Shown here: positions 47,601 through 58,722 of the stretch, in pieces
Numbering within the stretch: position 1 is the stretch's first letter
Layout: each line of letters opens with the position of its first letter
Source: Aspidiotus rigidus
Lineage: Eukaryota; Arthropoda; Insecta; Hemiptera; Diaspididae
Length of the DNA: 64,000 nucleotides
Assembly: GCA_035079385.1 (NCBI GenBank)
Contig: JAVHKY010000030.1
Span: forward strand, 2,181,501 to 2,245,500
Direction: 5' to 3'
The notes under the pieces: model-generated
Told to the model about the DNA's origin: nothing
The model's input: the letters and a program-made list of their open reading frames with translations, nothing else
The model's database searches: none
Translations under genes and position numbers: made by a program

Positions 47601-47960
47601 CATTATTCTTCATCTGGGTACCTGGTCACAAGGATATCCCAGGAAACGAAAATGCGAGAAAACAGGCCAATTGGCAACCCATCAGTCAACCGCTTTTCCA
47701 AACATACCAACAAATTCATCACTCAAGCATGGTTCACTCATTGGTCTAATCTCAAATCACACTCAAACAAGCTACCTGAAATTAAAAAAGTTCCCATCCC
47801 GTAGGACTCTTCAAGTCTGATAACATGCAGAGAAGAAATAGTCATCACCTGTCCCAGAATCAGCTACACCAGACTCACACACACCCACCTCATCTCTCGC
47901 CTTATGCCTTTCTCATATCCTCATTGCGAATCTGAACACGCCCCCTCTCCGTTCATCACA
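44638..47960 (+). mobile_element. degenerate RNase H-bearing non-LTR retrotransposon (Jockey/I/LOA-like)
   Basis: Plus strand, broken frames. The reverse transcriptase begins with SALGLDQINPTMLHKL (about 44757) and LSYRPISLLSTLSNVLEK (about 44920-44975). The later motifs (DMKNVFPRM near 45145 and a GSPLSGTFF-like motif near 45311) follow in shifted frames. After an interruption by a Penelope fragment (45720-46735), the element resumes with the post-RT LLDTVHNSALRIAT segment (about 46845). It ends with RNase H (VISDSLSTLDATSNHTSSHP, then FFIWVPGHKDIPGNENA, 47486-47680) and a cysteine-rich tail near 47920. Many stops, so inactive. The exact clade is uncertain. Confidence 0.78.
45720..46735 (+). 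mobile_element. Penelope-like element fragment, degenerate
   Basis: It opens with the Penelope reverse transcriptase catalytic box RYVDDVLYTQTG (about 45778). HEFGIHRKDTTTDVLVHGAS follows (about 45945), typical of the family's post-catalytic segment, and then a GIY-YIG domain at about 46340-46720. The endonuclease is damaged: an in-frame stop after GVY, YIG changed to YID, and a stop before the DHL helix. It interrupts the surrounding non-LTR element between its RT and RNase H regions, so it inserted later, unless the whole is a mosaic. It is similar enough to the ORF at 39946 to be the same family. Confidence 0.75.
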
Positions 47961-47972
47961 TCTTCTGTTGTC

Positions 47973-49830
47973 TCAACTTAACTCAACTTCAAGATTCCTT
48001 ATCCATCCCTCACACAAGCAAGGAACCTCCTGCTTGACCCGAAAAGCTTCTTGGTTGGTCGTCGTTGTTTTCTTTGCTTTGAACAGAATCGCTCTCTCCT
48101 CAGCGAGGAGCTCGATTGGTGGTGAACGTGCTAATACACACAGAGCCTCCGTCGAGACAGTGCGGTAGGCACTAACACACCTCAGCGCTGCTCTTCGTTG
48201 GTTCTTTACCATATCTCTCCTTCTGTATGGTATCTTCCTGGAGTCGGTCCATACTGACGCACCGTATAGGAGGATCGACAAGGCGGTGCTAAGCGTGATC
48301 CTTCTTCTTGTTTCTCCCGGTCCTCCTAGGTTCCTCATCGGGCGGCTTAGGTATTTTCCGCTGCGATCAGGAAATGGTGCCTGAAGCTCAGCGTCGAGTC
48401 AAACCAGATACCCAGGTACTTCTTTCGCTTCTTGGTTGCTATTTTCACTCCTTGCAGGCGAAAGGTGGGTGGACTGAACTTCCGACGGGTCGTGAATAAA
48501 ATGGCCTCCGTCCTACCAGCTACAAGTTAGAGTCCAGCCCACTAGGTCCAACGCGTCACTACCTCTAGAGCCTGGTTTACCTTGCTCTCCACCGCTACAG
48601 TTGTTTCGGCAGTGCATATCATTAGGGTGTCATCCCCATAGCAGATAAGCTTTACCCCCGGTGGCAGCTTCACCTTAAATATCCCGTTAAATGCGACGCA
48701 CCACAAAAGCGGCCCGAGGACCGACCCTTGCGGCACCCCATAAGTAACAGGGCGCTTTACTGTACCATCAGACGTCTCTACTTGGATTTTACGACAGCTG
48801 AGATAGCTGCTGATCATCCCGAGCAGGTATGCGGGCACTCCTTCGTCCACAAGAGCATCCTCCTCTCCCATGGAACCGAATCGAATGCATTTCTTATTTC
48901 GAGACTGATGGCTGCGCAAAACTGACGCATAGCAATCGTTGACTCGGCTATCCTCCTCGGCCGGATTCCAGCATTTGATGTGTAGCGTCCTGTTTGAAAA
49001 CCGTACTGGCTACTAGAGATTATATCTCTTTCCGTCAGATAGCTCCCCAGTCGATTGGAAATCACTCTTTCCAGGAGTTTTCCAACATTGTACAGCAGAC
49101 ATAGTGGACGATAAGAGGATGGTAGACCAGGTGGTTTATTTTTCTTATCAATCAACGCTAGATCGCGCAGGGAACAGTCCCCCAGCAATTTCCGCATTGT
49201 GTGTATCAACAAGCAGTGCTGGGTCAACTGAATGTATGGCGCTCCAGACTGGATTTGGAATCTCACCCGGGCCTGGAGTCTTCCAATACTTTCCCTCCAT
49301 TCTACTGACTGCTGCATCCACCTCCTCGGTACCTAGGAGGGATAAACCATCCTCTTCGACTATTGGCAGCGTTACTATTGGTGGTGGCTGCTGTAGGAAC
49401 AAGCCATCAATGATTTGACCCACAACATCCGGCTCTATTCGGCTCATTGTTGAGACTATCTTATAAGGCTTCCCAAACGAGTCGTCCGCTGCCATCTCAC
49501 ACAGCTCTTGCCATGCAGCATTCTTGCTGTCTTCGATGGCCTTCTTCAGCCTTCTAGAGCCAGCTGGTATTCAGGTGCAACCGCCCGCGCCCCTTTGCGG
49601 CCTCTACTTCTCTGGTATATCCCACGCTGACGGTTACACGCTTTTCTTCACTCGGCAATCTTGTTGGTCCACCAGTAAACGGCTCTCCTATTCTTTGGTG
49701 GACCTTGCCTGGGCATGGTGACAGTCTTTATCACCCTCTCTGCTGCCACCTCTGCATTATCTTCTTGCCGTGTCCTTGATCCCATGTAGAGCAAGTTAGC
49801 TAGCCTTCAAACGGTCGCTATTCAGCTTCC
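47973..49830 (-). mobile_element. R1-like non-LTR retrotransposon, 5'-truncated
   Basis: Minus strand. The N-terminal end near 49830-49650 reads the pre-RT stretch with AVYWW. RT motifs follow in order: SSYRPLCLLYNVGKLLE, SQYGFQTGRYT, SLEIRNAFDSVPW, GVPQGSVLGPLLWCVAFNG and the catalytic YGDDT. The C-terminal region has SILLYGASVWTD, RRAALRCVSAYRTVSTEAL and ARSPPIELLAEERA, typical of R1-clade elements. The endonuclease domain upstream is absent, and several frameshifts break the ORF, so it is not autonomous. Its 3' end meets the 3' end of the oppositely oriented element at 47960. Confidence 0.82.
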
Positions 49831-49895
49831 TGACGACCCTTTCCTTACCAAAATCACTGGCATAATTGGAAGGATGTGAGAGATACATTTTATGA

Positions 49896-50498
49896 TCATA
49901 AACTCTGAAGATAATGTTTAAAAAATTTAAAATTTTGTTCAAGTTCGTGGAGATATGGAGTTGATAAACCTGTGTAATACAGCTGAATTAATATATAATA
50001 ATACTCCTCGGAAAACTCAGCTGTGATTACACTTTTGTCCCCTAAAAAAGTATTAGGATTTGATTCAATCGCAAAAAAAAATCTAAATTCATTCATTTTT
50101 CAGTCCAGTCGCGTTCTTCTTACTTAATTTATCTTGTAAAAATCGGTTATGACTTTGGAGTTCTTTATAAGAGGTCGAGAATAATCGTATTTGTAATACA
50201 CGATTTGTGATGCAATTAAAAGCACTGTGAGTTATTGACCTGATACTATTGTATAAGCGTTGGGTGAACAAATTCTGGAGTCACACGACGTCGAATACGT
50301 TGCATATTCCTCAAATATGAAAACTGTTTCTTTCCCACCACCTGGTGTCATAAAGCATGAGTACGTACGATTATCGTCATTAAAATTGGGCGTTTTCGAG
50401 AGAGGAACTTTGTAGATCTCATGAAAAGGCATTGAACTTCTTCCACTTAAACACAGCAGAACTGACAATACAAAGTCTTGACCTTTATTGAAGCCCAC
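49896..50498 (-). CDS. candidate secreted protein, unrecognised, 5' end uncertain
   Basis: Two open segments on the minus strand join in phase: 50498(?)-50240, ending at a weak GTCAAT donor, and 50041-49896, after a TTTTTTAG acceptor (phase 1). The first has a hydrophobic start (FVLSVLLCLSG) and a Cys-containing part (TYSCFMTPGGGKE, STSCDSRICSPNAYTIVSG). The second reads DKSVITAEFSEEYYYILIQL and runs to a stop. The family is unknown. The start has no ATG in frame before the leader, so a first exon may be missing, or the whole may be a chance pairing. Confidence 0.28.
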
Positions 50499-52406
50499 AG
50501 AAACCGAGCGTAAACATTCTTAAAAGTTTTATTTTCACTTTTGTCAGTGCTTTGATTCTGTCCTGTTATTGTACTTTTTCGATGTTGCGATTTATTCGTT
50601 TGGAATAATTAACATTTTTAATTGATCGCAATCCTCGAGAAAACGTGATATAAAGTTAGGGACCATGCACGTCCTTTTCCGAAATAATGCTTCAACCGGC
50701 CTGTTTGTAGGTAATTACAAATTTGATGAAAAGAATTTGGAAGGAATATATTTTTGAAACTTGGTACGTCTCACAGATTTGATGTTCGATACACTTTGAC
50801 CTCAACTTGACCGAGTGTCGCGCTATGTAAGAGCAAATCAACTTTCTGCAAATATTTTGCAGACGTGAGGCACAGACATGGACGTACAAAGTAACTTACC
50901 ATTTTATGGATTCGCTCGACATCTATGAGAAAATTTATATTTTCGCTTTTCTAGTGTATATCTTTGACCATTTAATTGATCCCGATATGACGCGTCACCA
51001 TTTTACATTATGATAATTTAATCTTCAGTCATTACAGCATAAATTAGATAGGTATTCGGAATGATTATAATGCGATGTAGTTGACGATTTCCGACTGTAA
51101 TAAACTATAGTGGAATCAGACTTATCGAAATGTGCATTCAGAATGTGAAAGAAGACTGAAGCCTGTCGGAGTTCTACCGCGTGCGAAATTGCTCAAAATT
51201 GATTGTGGAAAAACAGGTACGTATGACCTAATTACTGTTGACATTTCTAAGCTTCCGGGATTCAACCGAAGAGAGGTGGGAGTTCCGATCCTCTTTTTGT
51301 TATAAGTATTTGGGAACAACCGTGTTTTCGCGATTTAAATCTCAGGTTGAGAATGCTCACCGACTAAACCATGTTTCATTTACGTAGCGGACCTTTGTGA
51401 TGATGTGGCGAAAGAAAAGCTGGAGAATAGTAAGAATTTCTGATTATGGGTATAAGGAAGCAATTTTACGAGTAGGAGATTGTCAACGAATATGTTTTTT
51501 TCTCGAAGAATAAAGATCCAGCTATAGTTGGGTACCAGGATATCTACGTCCAAGGAATGGCTATTAAGTACTTCATTTTCCATCGTTATTCGGCTGTTTT
51601 CTTTGAAGTTATATGATGAGGAAACAATTGAGTGCTTTTCATTTGAATTTATTCGCAGAATTTTACAACGTTTTACCCGTTGAGATATTAAAACGACGAG
51701 AAAATTTGAAGACGTTTATTTATACTGAACCTTGTAGGGAACGAACGTCATCTTTTAATTCTGAGTCGGTGTAAAACTTAATTATTAATTTCGACGCTGT
51801 CATAATTTTAACATTCTTAATTATTCGTAAATACTCTACACGTCTCTTCAGTCTTAAAAAGGTAGGAAGAGGTTAAAAAGAGGATCGATGAATACCGCCT
51901 TCGCTCGTTCAATAAAATTATCTACGGTAAACAATTTTCGCAAGTTTAATTCGTGGCGTTAATTTTGGAATAATTAAGCCCTGAAAATTCAGTATTATGG
52001 GTCGTGTGCGGTTTTTTATAATTATTAGGTATACTCCATAACTTTTATTTCTACGTACGTATACGAATACGTTCATCGTGTTGTACTTCAAAGCTTGAAT
52101 TTGTTTTTATTTTTATCCAATAGTTCCGTCATTTTTCTTCAAATTACCTCCCCCCCACCCCAGAAAACAAGTTTCCTGTGAAAATTCCGACCATCTAGTA
52201 GTATATGTGGGGGGTAAGAAATTTTCATTTTCAAGCTATAAACATGAGACGAACTATAAGGGAAGAGTCTTTGAGAAATGTTCATCAGGATATTCACCGA
52301 AATCGAAAAATAGATTTTCTGGCAGATTCAAGTACTATAAGATAGTTTTTTAAACAACATACGCCGAAAGCAATTTGTTAATACTTAATTTATTAACGAC
52401 TTTCCG
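50499..52406. other. intergenic, no gene recognised
   Basis: Open frames at 50692-50889, 51122-51319 and 51380-51583 (minus) show no motifs or splice logic. A solo repeat fragment appears near 52150-52190 (CCCC-rich, then AAACAAGTTTCCTGTG). Confidence 0.4.
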
Positions 52407-52493
52407 AAATTGAAGACCTTTCTGTCAAAAGGGCGTTCGTCCCATAAGAAATACATTGAGCGGGTGCCCTTTTGACAGAAAGGTCTTCAATTT
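52407..52493. repeat. hairpin with 31-nt conserved loop, copy 2
   Basis: Perfect 28-bp arms (52407-52434 and 52466-52493) enclose a loop of exactly 31 nt (52435-52465). The loop and inner arm match copy 1 at 8641 in the opposite orientation (22 of 31 loop positions identical; common core GAAATACATTGA and arm end AAAAGGGC). It sits about 115 bp left of a large inverted duplication. Confidence 0.88.
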
Positions 52494-52609
52494 TAAGTGT
52501 AGAATCCGTAAGTCAATGGAGTTGTTCTTCGAACGATAGTCTTCTTCCAATCAGAATCATTGTTTGCTGAGTTTTTTGGCCACTAGTTTCATGATTCTCA
52601 TTGCTGATC

Positions 52610-54360
52610 GATGAATAGAACAGGCGACAAATGACAAATAGAAACATTTTGAGGGCTAAAAGCGAATTATTATGAAAAATGTTCAGCTAGGTGTCCAAAA
52701 CTGACGTTTCTACGGCACGTTTTAGCCCGAATATCTCGAAAATTCAAAGTCCTAGGAGGAAATATTTCAAACAAAAAATATTCCTCGTGAAATTTTCTTT
52801 AAAATGATGTACTTGAAGTTGGACATAAGCCAAACGGTTGGTCCACAACTGTCCTTAAAAATGGCCACATTACAAAAATCCAATAAAATACGTATACAGA
52901 ATTTGGCAAATATTATGAAATTTTGAACTAGATCTCTTGTGCAATATTCCACGGTGTGAAATAATTTTAACCCTCAAAGTAGGTGTGAGCTCACAAGGGG
53001 TGTGCCCCCTCCCTGCTCTCCCCAAAAATCTCAATTGAAAATAGAAAAATTGTTTACAAAATTGAAGCTGAGTTTTATTTTCAAACAAAAAGAATTCCTC
53101 CCTAAAAATTTTCCCTTAGATTCACTCTTTCAAAGAAGCTTGACACGCGTTCTGAAAGCCCCCTTATGTTCAGTAGGTTCCCCACTCCACACTTTCTTCT
53201 TGAGGCAAGTGTATAGCTCGTAGTATAACATAATTACAAACTAATCTAGTCCTTAGAAATACTCGTAGAATGCATTGGTTCGCAACTTCTCCCTACTTTG
53301 CCCTGCCTACCCATCAGTCCTTTTCGCAGGTAGGAGCGGTTGTCCGTAATCAGTTACCCCGTCGACTTACTATGGTCTCACATTCAAAGAGAAGTTGTCG
53401 TTGAAAAATGACGTGTTGAATTACGCTTCAGCTTTATTCTCACTTGATTCAAAATCATCGGTGATTGCCATTAAGTTATCGCCATTAATTGTTGCATCAT
53501 CCTACATTTGCAGCGAGCATTAGTACAAGATATGCGCTCACATCCTGAGGAGAGGTGGGAGCACTTGAGCCGTTCAGAAACAGAATGTCAAGATCATGAG
53601 TTGCATTCATTCTGTATAGAATTTAATTTACAGAGCACCAATTCTGATAATTCAGTACTCACCAGCTTTCCTACAACCGCATGCAGACAAGCGTACTTTC
53701 AAACAACCACATGAGATGAGTTTCAGAAATTCCTCGGGAGCGGGAGGAGCTCGCATGGTGATGGGAAGATGGTCATTTTCTGTTGACCATCCCCACAATG
53801 TTGGAGGCATGGAATTTCCTCTCCATTTCTGCACTTGCAAGAAGGTTCAATAAGCATGCTGACGATCTGCTATTTTCAATTGAGATTTTTGGGGGGAGTG
53901 GGTAGGGAGAATACCCCTTGTGGGCCTACACCTACTTTGAAGGTTAAAATCATTTCACACCGTGGAATATTGCACAGGAGATGTAGTTCAAAATTTTATA
54001 GTATTTGCAAAATTCTGTATGTATTTTATTAGATTTTTATATTGTGGCCACTTTTAAGGACAATTTTGGGCCAACCGTTTGGCCTATGCCCAACTTCAAA
54101 TAGATAATTTTAAAAGAAATTTCACGAGAAATTTTTTTTGTTTCAAATATTTTCTCTTAAGACTCCGAATTTTTGAAACATTCACAGAAAATAGATTTTG
54201 AGGAGGTAAAACATGCCACAGAAACGTCGGCACAGCCTCTAAGGGGGGGTTATTTTTAATATGTTGTCACGGACACCTAGCTGAACACTTTTCATCATAA
54301 TTCGCTTTTGGCCCCCAAAATGTTTCTATTCACTTCTTTTGTGCAGTTGTCGCCTGCTTT
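52610..54360. repeat. large inverted duplication, ~435/490-bp arms
   Basis: The left arm 52610-53044 and the right arm 53870-54360 are diverged reverse complements. Landmarks present in both are TTTTCAATTGAGATTTTT at the inner ends, CACACCGTGGAATATTGCAC, CCAACCGTTTGGC and TCGCTTTT-GCCC-CAAAATGTTTCTATT. The right arm carries an extra stretch of about 40 bp with a G-run. The 825-bp spacer shows no recognised gene. The parallel translated stretches in both arms (such as VKIISHRGILH) are by-products of the duplication and not evidence of a protein. Confidence 0.82.
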
Positions 54361-54509
54361 GTGATGAAATCATAGCCTGGTTTGTGAATTTTTCTCTGGA
54401 CTAATACAGGTCTGGTGATCTGTAAGTCAGGCTAATCACTCTGCCCGTTCGCTTTCTTTTTGGGTTAAAAATGAAGATAGGCGTGGTGAGCTGTAAGTTG
54501 GGCTATCTA

Positions 54510-55130
54510 GCTCACATTGGTGACGTCATAATTATCCATGATGGCTGCCTGTGACATCATCATCAGTACCCGTGACGGTTTCCTGTGACGTCATCAGCTC
54601 GAGCTTTCTCACTTCCTTATTCTTTTCTATTCTCGCGATCACTCACTCCGCTCGTAACCTTAAAACGGTCTCCCTTATACTAGGCCTCCGGGTCACAGCT
54701 GATGACGTCATACTTCCCGATCTCAGAATTGGGGTACTACTCCTTTGCCTCCATTATACTAAGCTATACAATTTACTGAACTGTTCTAGGCCTACTATTC
54801 ACCTTCATGAAACCAGGCCTCATATAAGCCTAACATACAGCATTATAAAAGCCCACACCAATTCACTCGCAGATAACAAAGATGAGGGGAGGTGGATTGA
54901 ACTCGCAGATTTCAGAATCAGACTCCAGGTCACAGGTGATGACGTCATAGACAGAGGGAGCTTTGAGGTCACAGCTGATGATGTCATAGTTTATTATAAA
55001 GGAAGAGATAAGATGCAGTACACAAGATTATTAGGGGATGGGGAGACAACTCGAGGGGCCTATGTGAACTTGCAAATTCGGGTGTTAAAGGTTAGGATTC
55101 AGGAGACTTCAGGAAAGACATGAAACATGT
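54510..55130 (+). repeat. TGACGTCA-rich repeat containing a 190-codon ORF
   Basis: Perfect TGACGTCA palindromes lie at 54521, 54586, 54703 and 54940, with near variants at 54551 and 54972, each in a GTCACAGCTGATGACGTCAT-type unit. An open frame of 190 codons (54551-55123) runs through these units and repeats VTADDVI/VTGDDVI, so its openness reflects the repeat and not a known protein. It ends about 300 bp upstream of the fatty acyl-CoA reductase start. Confidence 0.55.
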
Positions 55131-55440
55131 CAAAAGTTTCCGACGTGTCCTCAATTGACTCCGCAGGCCCAAAACGAAGTGAGCTGTCAATTTTTCTATT
55201 AGTTTTTATTGTCTCGTAGTAAAAATTATGACCCGTCCCCCATCATTTCATCTCTTTTTCTTCGGGTTATAATTTTTACTCCAGTTGAACTTCAAATATT
55301 TATAGTTTAACTTGGGGTCCCGGCAATAATTTTCAAGGCCTGTAAATGCCCTAATTCTCTTCTGTCGTAGCCTCACTTTGTATTCCATACTCAGAATTTG
55401 AACTGATCTAACTTCCGCGTTTTTACAGGAATTCGGAAGG

Positions 55441-58244
55441 ATGGCAGACGGCCTAACTATTCCACAGTTTTACTCCAGTAGAAAGATATTTATCACCGGC
55501 GCAACCGGTTTCATCGGTAAGGTGTTACTATGGAAGCTATTACAAAGTTGTCCGCTCATCGATACAATTTATATTTTACTACGACCCAAGTATGACCGAG
55601 ACGTGAAGGAAAGAAAACACGAACTATTGAGTTGTCCAGTGAGTTCATCATCCTTACAGTAATTGGTTATTCTTAAAAGTTATTCCTTTCCAATGTCCTT
55701 TTTTTTTTCTTTTTTTTTCTGTCATTTATTCGTAGATTTTTGATACCTTCAGAGCAAGTGGGAATACTCAAGTGCTTGAGAAGATTGTTGTCATGGCTGG
55801 AGATATCCATCTTCCTGAATTGGGTCTCTCAGAGGAGGACAAAAACCGCTTAATGAACGAAGTATCTATCATATTTTTTGGTTCAGCTTTACTGAAAATG
55901 GATGCTTCACTCAAAGAGGCGGTAGACGTGAATATGTTAGGGGTAACTCGAGCCATGGACCTAGCAAAACATATGAAACACCTAAATGTGAGTGTCTCGC
56001 GAAATCACATGAAAAATAAACATATCCCTTCTAGTATTTAAATAGGCCAATTATTCGGTCTAGGCTTTTGTGTATGTATCTACGGCGTACTGTTGTTGTG
56101 ACACGGCTCAAGTTGAGGAAAAGTTGTATCCAGTGAAACTGAATCCACACGATATCATCAGTTTTGTTAACAACTTACCAGATAAAGTGATAGAAAAAGT
56201 GGCTGCAGAGTGCGTACTTATTTGGTAGTTTTGATAGCACTTTTAAGGCTGACTGATAATGTTTCTCCAATAGTGCGATGTATACATAAACTTGCAATTA
56301 TTGTGTTTCATGAACTCTGATCTTGTTCACAGCTTGATCCATCCTCTACCAAATTCTTACATATTTACAAAGCGACTTTCTGAATTACTATTGGCTGAGT
56401 ATGAAGGAACAGTACCATTGATCATTACAAGACCAACAATAGGTAAATGCAAAGTATTGATACAAATTTCGACTTATGTCAGTACTGCAGTCTTGATAAA
56501 TGAAATGGTTTACTTAATCGTTGCAGTTATGCCAGGTCTATATGAGCCGATACCAGGATGGATCGATAGTATGAACGGCGCAGCTGGTGTAGCCATAGCA
56601 ACAGGAAAAGGTGTTCTTCGAGCCATGTGGGTTGACCCATCCAAGAAAGGGGATATGATTCCTGTTGACGTAGTTAGTAATGCTTTGATTGCTATTCCAT
56701 GGAGAGAAACTCGCAAAAATGATATGTAAGTACAGTTGGGGGCATGGGTCTTCACGTCCACTAGCTAATATAAGTATCTATATGGGTGTATTAATTCTGT
56801 GTTCTGACCTAGATTATCTAAAATACCAGTTTATAATATCGCCTCCTCCGCAAATGTTAGAATAACATGGAGAGAGTATCAAAAATATTGTACCACTGCT
56901 GCGCTGAGGTACCCGTTTGGGATGGTTTTATGGTATCCCAATTACGACATGATTGAAAGGAATAAATTATTGTACCAAATCAAAGTTGTACTCTACCAAG
57001 ATATACCGGCAATTATAATAGACGCTCTGTTATTCTTGTTTCGTCAAAAAACATTGTAAGTACGATATTGTGAAATCTTGAGATATTTCATGATTCATCT
57101 TAGATTTCTGGTCTCAAAAACTTTGAAGTCGTCTGAAATTTTTTTGATCTCAAGATGACTCTTTAGATCGTATCCAATCAATAAATCTGATGGTAACACC
57201 AAGCATTGCTGTATAACCGAGACATGCAAAAATTCGTGATTTCTCAAGAAAAAAAAAACGTGATCAAGAATTTTGAGTTTGAGACATTTGAAAAAATCGG
57301 GATCGTGGGATTTTATTATAAATTTTGCAACATCTTGACTCTTGAGATTTTTGGCTGGGAAGAAATCTTGAAACAGTATTGAGACACCTAATAAAATGTT
57401 GAGGTCTTGAGAATTTTCTCAGCACTGCGGTCTGGACGTGTATGGTATATTTGACTTCTACTATCTGATTATCATTGAAAATCCAATGAAAAAGGCCCAA
57501 AATTCGAGAAATGCTTGATGGAAATCGTCAGAGAAACACCTTTAAATTCGAAAACTGTCCTAAAGCAGTGTTCTTTCATTATATCTTCTTCTTTTGATTT
57601 TTCCCTCGATGAGTCAATACACTATCTCAGCTACTGCGAGCCATGTCAAAGCTCGCCTACACATATATCTAAGTACCAAATTTATTCTCGGTGCACTTTT
57701 TCACACCGGTGTCAGTTTTTACGTCCATATAAAATTCATAATTTTGCTTTTACACTTCACTCACATCGTACTTACTTGTTTTCTAGTATGAGAAAAATAC
57801 AAAAGAAAATTTCTAGTGGTCTCAAAGTGCTCACGTACTTTTCATTGCAACAGTGGAATTTCGATATAAAAAATCTAGAATCTTTGTGGGCGGCTCTGAC
57901 TCCTGAGGACAGAGAAACATTTCCATTCATGGTGGACAAAATCGATTTCATTAATTACGCTGAGACTGTAACTTTAGTAGTAAAGAAACACTTGTTCCAT
58001 GAACGTATAGATGAGAACAGTATTTGGTGGTGTCGAGTGAAATTGAATACGTAAGTCGCAAGAGACCTGTGATTACGATGATTATCTTGAAAAAATTTTA
58101 TTCGACTTTTTCACGTCTGATTTTTTTCCTTCTTATATTTTCAGATGGTACGCTTTAAAAATCATCGTTACCGGCGTTTTCTACTACATGTTATTAAAAC
58201 TAATAATGAAAATTATAAATTATTGTATTTTTTATGTCGTTTGA
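55441..58244 (+). CDS. fatty acyl-CoA reductase (alcohol-forming)
   Basis: Eight exons: 55441-55638, 55736-55987, 56064-56209, 56333-56442, 56527-56725, 56813-57055, 57787-58050 and 58145-58244, giving 503 residues, normal for the family. The enzyme reduces long-chain acyl-CoA to fatty alcohol with NADPH at the ER or peroxisome, feeding wax ester, cuticular lipid or pheromone synthesis. Visible are the Rossmann motif ITGATGFIGK (about 20-29), LLRPK, the active-site NSYIFTK (Y-x3-K), GWIDSMNGAAG and the C-terminal Sterile domain (LKVLTYFSLQQWNFDIKNLE ... TPEDRETFPF), then a hydrophobic C-terminal anchor (IIVTGVFYYMLLKLIM). An acceptor-like CAG at about 55430, just before the ATG, suggests a spliced 5' UTR exon. 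AATAAA overlaps the stop codon. The usual FHSAA is FFGSAL here, and YxNxD-like is YCCCD, so substrate preference may differ. Confidence 0.95.
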
Positions 58245-58529
58245 ATAAAAACATTGAACTGATAAGTATTGCACGATTTTAAATAAAAATAATTTTCGTA
58301 CTAGGTTCTCGTTCAGATTGGTGAACGGAGATCTGAAATAAGTCGACAGGCAATTAATGTTACTCGGAAATCACCTCGGTAGCCTATAAAGAAAATTCAG
58401 GGGAACTTGAAGTTTTCTGCTTGGACTATTCATTCTGTATCCTCATTTTTAAATTTTCTTCCAAGTTACTTCACCTAAGATAATACTCCGTTGACTACGG
58501 GGCACTTCCTCGGTAAATACACCCTGGAT

Positions 58530-58722
58530 TAGTGGCGTAGATAGGATTTTGCAATGGGGGGGATATTTTTTTCTTAGGTAAAATTATTCCTAAAAAAAAA
58601 ACTTATTGTGATTATAGAATTACTTGGTACGGGAAATTTTTTTCTTAAAAACAAAAAAAATGCTTATTGTGATCATAAAAAATGATATATCCCAAATCCC
58701 CTCTCCCGTATTTACGCTACTG
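58530..58722. mobile_element. MITE-like element, second copy of the 7227 type
   Basis: The ends TAGTGGCGTAGATAGG and CCGTATTTACGCTACTG are imperfect inverted repeats. The interior has GGGGGGGATAT, two related AAAAA...TTATTGTGAT units and a closing ATATCCC. The layout matches 7227-7400. Confidence 0.55.

Noticed and set aside
52870..54032. Pair of similar translated frames suggesting a duplicated protein
   Set aside because: The similarity extends through non-coding parts of both arms with frame-breaking differences. It is the inverted duplication, not a gene pair.
57515..57786. Open frame extending upstream of reductase exon 7
   Set aside because: The family alignment goes from exon 6 (57055) straight to 57787 in correct phase, so the upstream open stretch is intron.
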